A stretch of DNA of 25,773 nt from CAYRIF01 sp964424205 (lineage in GTDB: Bacteria; Bacteroidota; Bacteroidia; Cytophagales; Cyclobacteriaceae). Below, piece after piece: positions 10,101 to 16,952 of the stretch (the stretch's first letter is position 1; each line of letters starts with the position of its first letter). The stretch lies in contig CAYRIF010000010.1 in NCBI GenBank assembly GCA_964424205.1, positions 1 through 25,773 on the forward strand. The letters are read 5' to 3'. The position numbers and the translations under genes were made by a program. The notes beneath the pieces were generated by a model, which was not told the DNA's origin, did not search any database, and saw only the letters and a list, made by a program, of their open reading frames with translations.

Positions 10101-10551
10101 AACCAAAACGCTGAGACAAGATCAAGAAGATTCTAAATCAAAAGATGGAATGGACATTGCGTTATGCAAAATTAATCTAAAAAATAATACCGTAGAATAT
10201 GCAGGCGCTCACAGACCTCTTTACTTCATGAACAATGGGGAGATGCAAGAGATAAAAGGCAACAAATTTGCCATTGGCGGAGGTCGCTATAGAAACCAAA
10301 CAGATTTTACTACCACAAACATTAAGGTTAAAAAAGGCGACTCTATATTCTTTTGTTCTGACGGTTTTCCAGATCAATTTGGTGGCCCAGATAATAGAAA
10401 ATTTGGATCAAAAAGAACTAGGGAATTAGTAGCGGCACTTCATAGTAGAAGCATGAAACAAGTTCACAATCAGATAGATAGCGCGTGGGAAAAGTGGAAA
10501 GGTGACGAAAAACAAACAGATGACCTATTAATGATAGGAATCAAGTTTTAG
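7123..10551 (+). CDS. Membrane sensor phosphatase: Cache-like, HAMP, GAF, two PAS, SpoIIE/PP2C (SiaA-like)
   Basis: 1142 residues. Transmembrane helix 1 (about 9-31) and helix 2 (about 299-322) bracket a roughly 265-residue extracytoplasmic domain resembling a Cache sensor. Then come HAMP (about 320-375), GAF (about 442-582), a Gln/Glu-rich coiled coil (about 585-645), PAS1 (about 645-760), PAS2 (about 766-881) and a C-terminal SpoIIE-type PP2C phosphatase (about 890-1142). Metal-site residues are intact: VSGDF (D934), D951 within VDCTGHG, SDG (D1080) and the terminal DD pair (D1133-D1134). Gene order (SiaB- and SiaC-type genes follow) marks it as the counterpart of Pseudomonas SiaA, which dephosphorylates SiaC. 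It is much longer than SiaA because of the GAF and PAS modules. It probably senses an envelope signal and a cytosolic one. Confidence 0.88.
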   Translation: MFKNIKVGRKITSLIISLILFTIIAVSFISFEFSKQAVENKYIENLNTVADLKSKEITVFFNRLTENQQYIQNNKKIKHSLTLLSSAEDDSLKNIAKNLLKTELQGLSKVINNDLYILDSNGSILFTSAANTAHSSMYIDQNGNTISESKNGQFFSNVYPAADSNQYFMDAGIPLKDENDLLAGILLVKINMNSIYKISNDTTGLGNTGEIILTQSYGNNKVIFLNPFRHDSKTVLITKEFVNDDGNPLLLSVGNEQGIKYYEDYRGEKTLAAWRPIGTVNWGLTAKIDQKEINGTNLSVLKKFLISGLIILFLSVIAGIIFSKKLVAPLQSLKETMASLSSGILPDKIKKESHDEIGEMAETTDDLVQALKRSANFAHAIGEGDIEAEFEPLSEQDTLGNALLTMRDNLQSAETRDDDRNWIITGVAEIGEILREHDDLETLSDEVITFVTNKVKAVQGALYIVENENDIDKTIDLKSTFAYNKKKHLQASFKFAEGLVGQSAIEQSTILRTEIPHEYVTITSGILGDQRPKCILLVPLVTNEKVYGVLELANFTKFSARNVKFVEEVSDIIARTIFNIKVNKRTRDLLEDSQQMSKELQIQQQELRQNAEEMARTQDDLRNSNQQLEDQIEEVNRTQKRMQLLLENASEVITIYEENENIRYISPSVESIMGYTQAEMVGKNDLENIHQEGLEDYHNMFKHLIDSPFEQVTIQYQYKTKSGDYIWIESTGTNKFSDEAIQGIIVNSRDITVRRLAEAEQRMRSKMQALSENSPDLITRLEEDGSISYINPMIENYAGKKVEDFLNKAIEEVALDESVTEQWLNVLKNVTAENAKVSMEMDFPSEIGERVMQVNAIPEYDEHEKIESVLLVSHDITERKLIELEIKSKNKKINDSINYAQRIQDAILPNNEVINNVLPDSFILYKPRDVVSGDFPWFTQMGDDIYIAAVDCTGHGVPGALISLIGYFILNDVIRGRKISDPGQILDLLDAEVTKTLRQDQEDSKSKDGMDIALCKINLKNNTVEYAGAHRPLYFMNNGEMQEIKGNKFAIGGGRYRNQTDFTTTNIKVKKGDSIFFCSDGFPDQFGGPDNRKFGSKRTRELVAALHSRSMKQVHNQIDSAWEKWKGDEKQTDDLLMIGIKF

Positions 10552-10634
10552 TGTCATTAAATATAATTATAATTACCGAAAATAAATTGAATAACTATAA
10601 ATACAAGTATAATTTTAACAATTAATAATGTCTT

Positions 10635-11177
10635 ATGAAGTATATATTTGACTTGCACAAAACTATGCTCTCTAACAACCTAATGTTGGTTTATGAGGGA
10701 GAGTTTACACAGGAAATCACCAAGTCCGTATTGGCAATGGCCGAACGGAATATGGACTCTATGGGCGAAGAATCAAGCATCAAACGGAAAGTTTTTAACG
10801 TGATGGTTGAATGTCTTCAAAACATAGTAAAGCACAGTGATGAAGTAAAAGAAATGACCGTTGAAAAACCTTCTGCAATCTTTATGATTGGCAAAGGAGA
10901 TGACAACTACATCATCACAACAGGCAATCCAATCAAAAATGAAAATGTTGAGAAAGTCAAAAGCAGACTCGACAAAATCAATAGTTTAGATAAGGATGGT
11001 TTGAAACAATTGTACAAAGAAATAATTAAAGGGACAGAAATTTCCGATAAAGGAGGAGCCGGACTAGGCTTTGTCGATATGGCAAGAAAGTCAGGCAATG
11101 GTCTCGAATATTCTTTTGAAAAATTAGATTCAGAATATTCGTTCTTTTCGTTGAAATCAACAATTTCAGCTGAGTAA
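10635..11177 (+). CDS. SiaB-family serine/threonine protein kinase
   Basis: 180-residue GHKL-fold kinase of the SiaB/anti-sigma-factor-kinase-like group. The N box ECLQNIVKHS supplies E59 and N63 for the metal-ATP site, and the glycine-rich G box KGGAGLGF (K139-F146) supplies the lid. In Pseudomonas, SiaB phosphorylates the partner protein SiaC while SiaA removes the phosphate. Gene order here is the same: phosphatase, this kinase, then the DUF1987 protein. An ATG at 10628 opens a seven-codon out-of-frame reading frame ending at 10651 that overlaps this start; translational coupling there is possible but speculative. The 83 bases upstream are extremely AT-rich with no clear promoter or terminator. 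Confidence 0.86.
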   Translation: MKYIFDLHKTMLSNNLMLVYEGEFTQEITKSVLAMAERNMDSMGEESSIKRKVFNVMVECLQNIVKHSDEVKEMTVEKPSAIFMIGKGDDNYIITTGNPIKNENVEKVKSRLDKINSLDKDGLKQLYKEIIKGTEISDKGGAGLGFVDMARKSGNGLEYSFEKLDSEYSFFSLKSTISAE

Positions 11178-11212
11178 TTATTCAAATTTAACAAGTGATA
11201 AAAATAAAAAAA

Positions 11213-11575
11213 ATGGAAATATTTAATCTAGAAGGAACAGAAGATACCCCAAAAGTACTATTTGATAAAGATAATGGGATATTTGAATTATCAGGAAGGT
11301 CATTGCCTGAAGATACTGCAGAATTTTATGAGCCAATTCTTAATTGGATTAGCGAGTATGCTACAGACCTCAATGACAAAACAGAATTTGTATTTAAACT
11401 AGAGTATTTTAATACAGCATCATCAAAGCTGATATTGGACTTACTTTCTCTGTTGGAAGATATTGAAGGAACATCTATCCTATGGTACTTTCACGAAGAT
11501 GATGAAGATATGGAAGAAGCAGGCGAAGAATTTTCGGAACTTGTGGAGATTCCATTCGAGTTTAAAACCTATTAA
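11213..11575 (+). CDS. SiaC-family (DUF1987) partner-switch protein
   Basis: 120-residue cytosolic protein of the DUF1987/SiaC family. It starts EGTEDTPKVLFD and contains the conserved EYFNTASSK segment. With the ATG at 11213 as start, the threonine in that segment is residue 68, the same number as the SiaB-phosphorylated threonine reported for Pseudomonas SiaC. I therefore reject the in-frame GTG at 11195, which would add six Lys/Ile-rich residues. In Pseudomonas, unphosphorylated SiaC binds and activates the diguanylate cyclase SiaD. No such cyclase is encoded here, so the target must be elsewhere or may be the transporter encoded next. The C-terminal half is very acidic (HEDDEDMEEAGEEF). 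Confidence 0.87.
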   Translation: MEIFNLEGTEDTPKVLFDKDNGIFELSGRSLPEDTAEFYEPILNWISEYATDLNDKTEFVFKLEYFNTASSKLILDLLSLLEDIEGTSILWYFHEDDEDMEEAGEEFSELVEIPFEFKTY

Positions 11576-11639
11576 TTTTATTTATACATAAACCAATATC
11601 AATTTGAAAACCTTATTTTTTGAGGTTTAGGAATTGTCT

Positions 11640-11659
11640 ATTCTTTTATTGTAAAGAAT
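11640..11659. repeat. Perfect 7-bp inverted repeat upstream of ABC transporter gene
   Basis: ATTCTTT and AAAGAAT separated by six bases form a perfect palindrome ending 11 bases before the ATG at 11671. A weaker hairpin (AAACCT at 11608-11613 with AGGTTT at 11623-11628) lies just upstream. No T-tract follows either one, so they do not look like terminators. They could be an operator or an mRNA hairpin, but AT-rich DNA produces such repeats by chance. Confidence 0.35.
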
Positions 11660-11670
11660 AACATAATAAC

Positions 11671-14600
11671 ATGAGTGAGGAAATATTAAAAGCATTAACG
11701 CAGCTATTTGCCATTATCACCAAACAGGATGATGGCGTATCTGATGCAGAACGTAGTTTTGTTGTTCAGTTTTTCGAACAAGAGCTTAACAGAGATGCTG
11801 TCAAAGAATATGTAGCGTTATATGAAGATTTTTTGGTTGACAAAAGAAAACCTCGGGCAGATGGGAAGGTGCGAAAGCGAAAACTAACCTCTGTTGGTGA
11901 TTCTGTACGTATTCTTGGAATTTGTAAAAAAATCAATAAAACACTCTCTCAAAAACAAAAAATAGTTGTACTCATCAAAATTTTGGAGTTAGTAGATGCT
12001 GATATTGATGCAGCAGGCGCTTCAAAAATGGAAATCATCGAAACTGTTGCTGATGTTTTTAAATTTGAAAAAGAGGAGTATCAACTCATTCTTAACTATG
12101 TTTTAAACAAAAATAGCGAAACCCTCAACAGCAAAAATATACTTGTAATAAGTGATAATGAACCAGCAAACAATGATTCTAAACATGCGCATACCGCTAT
12201 TAATGGAGAATTGATTTTCATCAGAGTAGAGAGTGTGGATATGTATTTTGTTAAGTACATTGGTACTGATGAGATAAATCTTAATGGATTTATCATGAAA
12301 AATGGACAAGTTTATCTTTTTTCACAAGGAAGTACTATTAAAACACCACAGGGGGCAGCCTTATATTATAGTGATCTCATAAGACATTTCATATCTGACC
12401 TTAAAGCTGCCAAAATATCATTCAATGCAAATAACATTGAATTCAAATTCCCAGGTGGTACCATTGGACTTAGAGATATAAATATATCGGAAGGACCAGG
12501 AAAACTAATCGGAATCATGGGTGCAAGTGGCTCCGGGAAAACCACCCTTCTTAACGTCTTGGCTGGGATTGAAACTCCTTCAAAAGGAGAAATTCTAATC
12601 AATGGCTTAAATATTAATACCCAAAAAGAGGATATCAATGGCGTAATCGGATATATCGCTCAAGATGATTTGCTGATTGAAGAACTAACAGTATATCAAA
12701 ATCTTTACTACAATGCCAAGCTATGCTTTGATAACCTCAAGCATGAAGCACTGCATGAAAAAGTAATTACAGTACTTGAAAACCTAGGGCTAGACCAGCG
12801 CAAAGACTTAAAAGTAGGGAGTGTCCTGGATAAAACAATCAGTGGTGGTCAAAGAAAACGACTAAATATTGCCCTTGAACTAATTCGCGAGCCTGCAGTG
12901 ATGTTCGTAGATGAGCCTACTTCGGGACTATCTTCAAGAGATTCTGAAAATGTACTTGATTTATTAAAAGAATTAACGCTTAAAGGAAAACTTATATTTG
13001 TAGTGATTCATCAGCCATCATCAGATATCTATAAAATGTTTGATAAAATGTTTTTAATGGATACTGGCGGCTACCCAATATTTTATGGGAATCCCGTTGA
13101 GGCAATTACCTATTTCAAAAAAGTATCAAGGCAGGTAGATAGTGATAGAGGTCAGTGTCCGACCTGTGCCAATGTAAACCCAGAACAAATATTCAATATC
13201 ATTGAATCAAATGTAATTGATGAATACGGTCAGTTTACCAACAAAAGAAAAGTAAATCCACAACAGTGGAATAGTTTATACACTGAGAATTTCAAACTTA
13301 AAAAAATTGAAGATGTCAGTGAAGCGCCGCCAAAATCTTTGGCAATACCGTCAAGAATTAAACAGATTGCTATATTTATAAAGCGAGATGTACTTTCAAA
13401 AATTAGCAACAAGCAATACTTATTTATAAATTTGTTAGAGGCCCCATTTTTGGCTTTAATTCTGGCATTTTTAATTAAATACTTTAATACCGACGGCAGC
13501 AGCAGCTATCTGTTCAGATTCAACGATAATTTCCCTGCATTTATCATGATGAGCATCATTGTAGCGCTATTTATGGGGTTATCTGTCAGTGCTGAAGAGA
13601 TCATAAAAGACCGAAAAATACTTAAAAGAGAATCATTTTTGAACCTAAGTTGGAACAGTTATATTCTTTCCAAATTAGCCATCCTCTTTGTTCTATCTGC
13701 TATTCAGACATTGACATTCGTGGTAATTGGGCAGTATTTGTTAGAAATAAAAGGAATGACCATGAGTTATTGGCTCGTATTATTCTCTGTTTCCGCCTTT
13801 GCCAATGTGTTGGGACTCAATGCCTCAGCAACGTTCAAGTCTGCCATTAATGTTTATATACTCATACCAATTTTGTTAATTCCTCAAATGATATTAAGTG
13901 GGCTATTATTTAGTTTTGATAAATTAAACGACAGCATCAGTACCAAAGGAAAAGTGCCAATTGTCGCAGATATGATGGCATCGCGGTGGGCGTTCGAAGC
14001 AATTGCCGTGGATCAATTCACAAACAATCCATACCAAGCACCAATATATGATTTAGAAACAATCCAAAAACAGGCTGATTACAAGGTGACCTATCATTTG
14101 AAAAAACTGGAGGAGAAATTAAAGTTTGTAGATGATAACATCAATTCAAAAGATGATGAAATCAAGAAAAAAGTAAAGGAGGAATTTGACCTTTTCAAAA
14201 GAGAATTGTTAAAAGAAGAAAAATTCTTGAAATCCGAAAAACTAAATATTGCACAAGACTTAACACTTGCAACGTTTGATAAAAAAATGAAAAGGCAGGT
14301 AAAAAAATATATGCGTCAAGTAAAGGATAAATACCTAGATGCGTTTAACCTTGCCGAAAGAAAGCTCACTACAAAAATCAAAGCTTACGAAAACAGTAAA
14401 GTGATAGATTACAATCTGAATGAATTTAAAGACAAATACTATAACGAAAGTCTTTCTGAATTGGTAAGAAATATCAATACTGACAATCGAATTTTAGAGT
14501 ATAAGGGAGAGTTATACCAACAAATAAATCCAATTTACCATGTACAAGAAATGCCTAAAAACCCATTAGACTATAGAACACACTTCTATTCTCCAAAGAA

Positions 14601-14760
14601 ACATTTTATGGGTCATTATTTTGATACGTATTATTTTAATGTAACTGTAATTTGGTTAATGGTGTTTATACTATACGTCATGCTGTATTTTGAAGCATTC
14701 ACCAAATTATCTAAAAAATTAGGGAAGCTAGCATTGTTTCAGGCTAAGAAAGTGCATTAA
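11671..14760 (+). CDS. ABCG-like transporter (ATPase-permease fusion) with TerB-like and FHA-like N-terminal region
   Basis: 1029 residues. Residues about 1-145 resemble a TerB-like helical domain. Residues about 165-260 are beta-rich and look like a degenerate FHA fold (LNGFIMKNGQVYLFSQGSTIK). The ABC ATPase follows: Walker A GASGSGKTT (G284-K290), signature SGGQRKR starting at 391, Walker B with D414-E415, and switch histidine in VVIHQPSS. A short Cys pair (CPTC) follows the ATPase. ABC2-type membrane helices lie at about 584-606, 620-640, 665-692 and 700-750, and a last one at about 985-1010. Between them is a highly charged, coiled-coil-rich soluble insert of some 220 residues (about 765-980). 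The order ATPase then permease and the signature fit the ABCG/White subfamily; export is likely and the cargo is unknown. It probably works as a homodimer. Confidence 0.88.
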   Translation: MSEEILKALTQLFAIITKQDDGVSDAERSFVVQFFEQELNRDAVKEYVALYEDFLVDKRKPRADGKVRKRKLTSVGDSVRILGICKKINKTLSQKQKIVVLIKILELVDADIDAAGASKMEIIETVADVFKFEKEEYQLILNYVLNKNSETLNSKNILVISDNEPANNDSKHAHTAINGELIFIRVESVDMYFVKYIGTDEINLNGFIMKNGQVYLFSQGSTIKTPQGAALYYSDLIRHFISDLKAAKISFNANNIEFKFPGGTIGLRDINISEGPGKLIGIMGASGSGKTTLLNVLAGIETPSKGEILINGLNINTQKEDINGVIGYIAQDDLLIEELTVYQNLYYNAKLCFDNLKHEALHEKVITVLENLGLDQRKDLKVGSVLDKTISGGQRKRLNIALELIREPAVMFVDEPTSGLSSRDSENVLDLLKELTLKGKLIFVVIHQPSSDIYKMFDKMFLMDTGGYPIFYGNPVEAITYFKKVSRQVDSDRGQCPTCANVNPEQIFNIIESNVIDEYGQFTNKRKVNPQQWNSLYTENFKLKKIEDVSEAPPKSLAIPSRIKQIAIFIKRDVLSKISNKQYLFINLLEAPFLALILAFLIKYFNTDGSSSYLFRFNDNFPAFIMMSIIVALFMGLSVSAEEIIKDRKILKRESFLNLSWNSYILSKLAILFVLSAIQTLTFVVIGQYLLEIKGMTMSYWLVLFSVSAFANVLGLNASATFKSAINVYILIPILLIPQMILSGLLFSFDKLNDSISTKGKVPIVADMMASRWAFEAIAVDQFTNNPYQAPIYDLETIQKQADYKVTYHLKKLEEKLKFVDDNINSKDDEIKKKVKEEFDLFKRELLKEEKFLKSEKLNIAQDLTLATFDKKMKRQVKKYMRQVKDKYLDAFNLAERKLTTKIKAYENSKVIDYNLNEFKDKYYNESLSELVRNINTDNRILEYKGELYQQINPIYHVQEMPKNPLDYRTHFYSPKKHFMGHYFDTYYFNVTVIWLMVFILYVMLYFEAFTKLSKKLGKLALFQAKKVH

Positions 14761-14847
14761 CTAAAGCTACTTTTACTGTTTTTTATATAAATAATCATTG
14801 GTGTAAGAAATTAGAAAAAGTAAAGATTTTTAAACAATATGAATTAA

Positions 14848-14855
14848 TAAATTTG
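14848..14855 (+). promoter_or_regulatory. -7-like box before lipoprotein gene
   Basis: TAAATTTG matches the Bacteroidota -7 consensus TAnnTTTG exactly and lies 23 bases before the ATG at 14879. There is no good TTTG at the -33 position, only a T-run near 14827-14831. It may give the lipoprotein and secreted-protein genes extra transcription independent of the operon. Confidence 0.35.
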
Positions 14856-14878
14856 TAGCAGTTAAAAAACAAATAATA

Positions 14879-15778
14879 ATGAAAAAAGGAAATTTAATTT
14901 TAATGGCTGCAGTATTGCTGTACTCGTGCAACTCAAAACAGAGTAGCGAGGAACAGGCGATTCAAGACAGCATCGATAATGTGACAGTGGAAGCGCCAGC
15001 CATATCAGAAGAAGTAATTGCTGACATTGTACAACAGATACCTTCTCCCTTGGAAATTTCGGTATTGATTAAGGAATCAGGGTCTGACTATGACAAAGCT
15101 ATATTGAATGACGATGATAATGTGTCAAAATATAACTCTAATTATAGCAGGGCATTGAATTTAGGAATTTATGGTACTGACTTAGGTTATACCAATATTT
15201 ACGAGCAAAATCAAGATGCTGTAGGTTACATTGGCGCAGTGAGAGACTTGGCTGATGGGCTGAACATCGGACAGTTTTTTGACTTTTCTACCATCAGAAA
15301 ATTAGCGACAAACAGTAGCAACTTAGATTCTCTATTACTAATTACGACAAGGAACTTTAATAAAATAAATGCATATCTCCAAGACCAAAAAAGATCAGAT
15401 CAAAGTATTTTACTTTTGACAGGGGGGTGGATTGAAGCGCTGCATGTTACTTGTAAGGTGTACGAGAAGAATACAAGCAACAAAATTTTAAGAGAAAAAA
15501 TAGGGGAACAAAAAATTATTTTGGAGCAAATCCAATTATTACTTTCTCTATTTGAAAGCGATCCAAATATCAAAGCATTAGGCACTGACTTGAAAGAACT
15601 TCAGACCGCTTTTGATAAAATCGAAATCATAAATACCTATGCAGAATCAACTTTCAAGGAGGTTGATGGCGTCTTGGTAATAGAAGATAATAGCACAAGT
15701 AATGTCAATATAACTGACGAAAACGTGTTAGAAATAACAAGAATTACAGAATCAATTAGAACAAAAATTATAAACTAA
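14879..15778 (+). CDS. Putative lipoprotein of unknown function
   Basis: 299 residues. A lipoprotein signal with a lipobox-like LLYSC places the lipidated cysteine at C17; the following Asn-Ser-Lys-Gln-Ser-Ser linker is typical of envelope lipoproteins. The mature part is mostly alpha-helical with conserved-looking segments (YSRALNLGIYGTDLGY and LTGGWIEALHV) and no catalytic motif that I recognise. It follows the ABC transporter by 118 bases and precedes a small secreted protein by 7 bases. Position suggests an envelope partner of the transporter, or its client, but no function can be assigned from the sequence. Confidence 0.78.
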   Translation: MKKGNLILMAAVLLYSCNSKQSSEEQAIQDSIDNVTVEAPAISEEVIADIVQQIPSPLEISVLIKESGSDYDKAILNDDDNVSKYNSNYSRALNLGIYGTDLGYTNIYEQNQDAVGYIGAVRDLADGLNIGQFFDFSTIRKLATNSSNLDSLLLITTRNFNKINAYLQDQKRSDQSILLLTGGWIEALHVTCKVYEKNTSNKILREKIGEQKIILEQIQLLLSLFESDPNIKALGTDLKELQTAFDKIEIINTYAESTFKEVDGVLVIEDNSTSNVNITDENVLEITRITESIRTKIIN

Positions 15779-15785
15779 TCTACCT

Positions 15786-16217
15786 ATGAAAAAGATTATT
15801 TTAACTATAAGTTTCCTTTCGTTGCTCGTTTTTGTAGCACCTGAAGTGAGTGCTCAATGTGATGCCGATGAGTATGCAGAAGCTTGTATTCCAAAATTAA
15901 AAGAAGGCTTTAATTTCGTAAAAAGTTATGAAATTGATGGCGAAGATGGCGATAGAAATAAAGTGGAGTATTCGTATGTGTTTGCCAAAGGCACGCAATA
16001 CATGCTTAACCTTTGCAGTGCTTCAGATGATACAGATGGTATCGTAGTAAATCTATATAATTCATCAAGAAAATTAGTCTCTACTAGTGATGCCAACGGA
16101 AAACTATACAGTGCAATCGCATATCCATGCAACGCAACAGGAATTTACTACATATCCTTTACTTTCAAAGGATCAAGTAAATACTGTGGTGGTGCGGTGC
16201 TCGGGTTTAAGAGATAA
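15786..16217 (+). CDS. Small secreted cysteine-containing protein of unknown function
   Basis: 143 residues with a clear Sec signal peptide (about 1-23, ending VSAQ) and signal-peptidase I-like cleavage. The mature part has five cysteines (about residues 24, 33, 78, 113 and 133), enough for two disulfides in the periplasm or outside the cell. Residues about 60-140 have an alternating beta pattern (YMLNLCSASDDTDGIVV then GIYYISFTFKG) reminiscent of the small beta-sandwich of pre-peptidase C-terminal-like domains; this resemblance is tentative. It starts 7 bases after the lipoprotein stop and is the last gene before a strong terminator, so it belongs to the same transcription unit. Confidence 0.75.
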   Translation: MKKIILTISFLSLLVFVAPEVSAQCDADEYAEACIPKLKEGFNFVKSYEIDGEDGDRNKVEYSYVFAKGTQYMLNLCSASDDTDGIVVNLYNSSRKLVSTSDANGKLYSAIAYPCNATGIYYISFTFKGSSKYCGGAVLGFKR

Positions 16218-16244
16218 GGAAGGATAAATATAAAAAGTGTGTGT

Positions 16245-16281
16245 AAGTTCCCCTTTGCCGATAGCAGCGGGGAACTTTTTT
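16245..16281 (+). terminator. Rho-independent terminator closing the CheR-to-secreted-protein cluster
   Basis: AAGTTCCCC (16245-16253) and GGGGAACTT (16269-16277) form a perfect 9-bp stem with a 15-base loop, followed by a run of T to 16281. It begins 27 bases after the stop of the secreted-protein gene. It also lies inside the longest possible reading frame of the next gene, which argues for the downstream start at 16296. Confidence 0.85.
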
Positions 16282-16295
16282 GTATATTCGCTTCT

Positions 16296-16952
16296 ATGGA
16301 GGCACAAAAGGTCAATTTTAGTTTTAAGGCAAGGTATTTTAAACTTGGTGATATTACACCCCAAACCAAAAACATTTGGTTTGTCTGCCATGGCTATGGA
16401 CAATTGGTAAATTATTTTTTGAAGAATTTTAATATCCTAGACAATGGAGACAATTGCATCATTGCGCCTGAAGGATTATCAAGATTTTACCTTAATGGTT
16501 TCACTGGACGAGTCGGCGCTACTTGGATGACCAAAGAGGAGCGAGCAAACGATATTGAAAACCAAATTAATTATCTCAATACGATTTATAAACGTGAAGT
16601 TGATACAAATATTCATCATGCAAAGATTACCTTATTTGGTTTTTCCCAAGGAGTAGCTACGATTTCAAGATGGGCAATGCAAAAGCATTTAAAATTTAAT
16701 CGTTTGGTTTTATGGGCAGGAAATATTCCTCCTGACATAAATTTTGCCGTTGGTAAAAAGAAACTTGAACATGTAGCTACTTTTTTTGTTTACGGAAATA
16801 ATGACCCCTATATTGATGATAGGCAGCTAGAAAAACAACAGCAAAGTATCAAAAAGTTAGCCATCACCCCCACCATAAAAACATTTGATGGCGGACATGA
16901 AATTGATGCTCAAACTTTGGTTGAGATTAACCAATATTATTCATCGCTTTAA
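16296..16952 (+). CDS. Alpha/beta-hydrolase, phospholipase/carboxylesterase-like
   Basis: 218 residues from the ATG at 16296. The nucleophile elbow is GFSQG, the acid is the Asp in GNNDPYID and the histidine is in GGHEID, giving a complete Ser-Asp-His triad. VCHGYGQ near the N-terminus is the oxyanion-hole segment. The fold and motif order match the phospholipase/carboxylesterase (ABHD-like serine esterase) family; the substrate is unknown. An in-frame GTG at 16239 would add 19 residues encoded by the terminator hairpin, so I reject it. No signal peptide is visible, so the enzyme is probably cytosolic. The terminator ends only 14 bases upstream, leaving its own promoter unclear. Confidence 0.82.
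   Translation: MEAQKVNFSFKARYFKLGDITPQTKNIWFVCHGYGQLVNYFLKNFNILDNGDNCIIAPEGLSRFYLNGFTGRVGATWMTKEERANDIENQINYLNTIYKREVDTNIHHAKITLFGFSQGVATISRWAMQKHLKFNRLVLWAGNIPPDINFAVGKKKLEHVATFFVYGNNDPYIDDRQLEKQQQSIKKLAITPTIKTFDGGHEIDAQTLVEINQYYSSL

Noticed and set aside
11195..11213. GTG start for the SiaC homologue adding six residues
   Set aside because: The ATG at 11213 gives the family's usual N-terminus and places the switch threonine at residue 68.
16148..16403. Minus-strand frames of 75-76 residues across the terminator
   Set aside because: They read through the terminator hairpin and two real genes, without any recognisable protein feature.
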